From assembly GCA_004356415.1 (NCBI GenBank), contig SMWN01000108.1:1-6474 (forward strand): DNA of 6,474 nt, written 5' to 3'. The notes beneath the pieces were generated by a model that was not told the origin of the DNA, searched no databases, and worked only from the letters and a program-made list of their open reading frames with translations. Below, one piece after another: positions 6,417 through 6,474 of the stretch. The number at the start of each line of letters is the position of its first letter. The stretch's first letter is position 1. The DNA comes from Gammaproteobacteria bacterium. GTDB taxonomy: Bacteria; Pseudomonadota; Gammaproteobacteria; Eutrophobiales; Eutrophobiaceae. The position numbers and the translations under genes were made by a program.

Positions 6417-6474
6417 TCAAGCTAAGTATGTATCTAAAAATGCCGGGATGCGTTCTTCCAGCCAATATTCTGCA
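6417..6474 (-). CDS. Possible 3' end of an unidentified gene, truncated by the window edge
   Basis: Read leftward from the edge, one frame gives AEYWLEERIPAFLDTYLA followed by TGA (6417-6419). The residue mix, charged and aromatic with an amphipathic pattern, looks like a real protein C-terminus, and it would sit about 87 bases upstream of dsbB in the same direction. Eighteen codons are too few to name a family. A competing reading is a plus-strand ORF from ATG 6410 running off the edge (MSFKLSMYLKMPG...), preceded by a GAAAGA-like ribosome binding site. The minus-strand reading looks somewhat more protein-like. The 6330-6416 stretch is very AT-rich, as expected of a promoter/leader region for dsbB. 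Confidence 0.35.
   Translation of the reverse strand, partial: AEYWLEERIPAFLDTYLA

Overview
The window reads as a piece of chromosome from a methylotrophic or methanotrophic gammaproteobacterium with moderate-to-low GC content. Two things point there. The first gene encodes an MtdB-type methylene-tetrahydromethanopterin dehydrogenase, an enzyme of the H4MPT-linked formaldehyde oxidation route. The divergent block ffh / ypjD-corB has the same order as in Escherichia coli and many other gammaproteobacteria. The exact genus cannot be fixed from the sequence alone.

Layout, left to right. mtdB (34-939, +) faces slp (1166-1723, -), which encodes an outer-membrane lipoprotein with a strongly His/Tyr-rich C-terminus. 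The convergent gap between them holds a ~121-bp imperfect palindrome centred on base 1010, of a kind that looks like a dispersed gammaproteobacterial repeat. corB (1852-3135, -) encodes a CNNM/CorB-like CBS-domain membrane protein. Upstream of it lies ypjD (3222-4043, -), a CcsA/HemX-like membrane protein; the two probably form an operon read leftward. ffh (4431-5780, +), the SRP GTPase, diverges from ypjD. dsbB (5823-6329, -), a quinone-linked disulfide oxidoreductase, converges on ffh. The right edge may hold the last codons of another minus-strand gene.

The most interesting non-coding feature is in the 387-bp ypjD/ffh divergent gap. A 221-bp segment (4114-4334) can fold as a long closing stem plus two large internal hairpins, a three-way-junction architecture. 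It matches no RNA family that I recognise. It is either a structured non-coding RNA or leader, or a MITE-like palindromic mobile element. Wobble and mismatch patterns do not favour either strand.

The genes do not form one pathway. mtdB is C1 metabolism. slp, corB, ypjD, ffh and dsbB are mostly envelope or membrane-biogenesis functions: lipoprotein, ion transport or tolerance, possible cytochrome assembly, membrane targeting and disulfide formation. Three of the minus-strand genes start at TTG or GTG rather than ATG.
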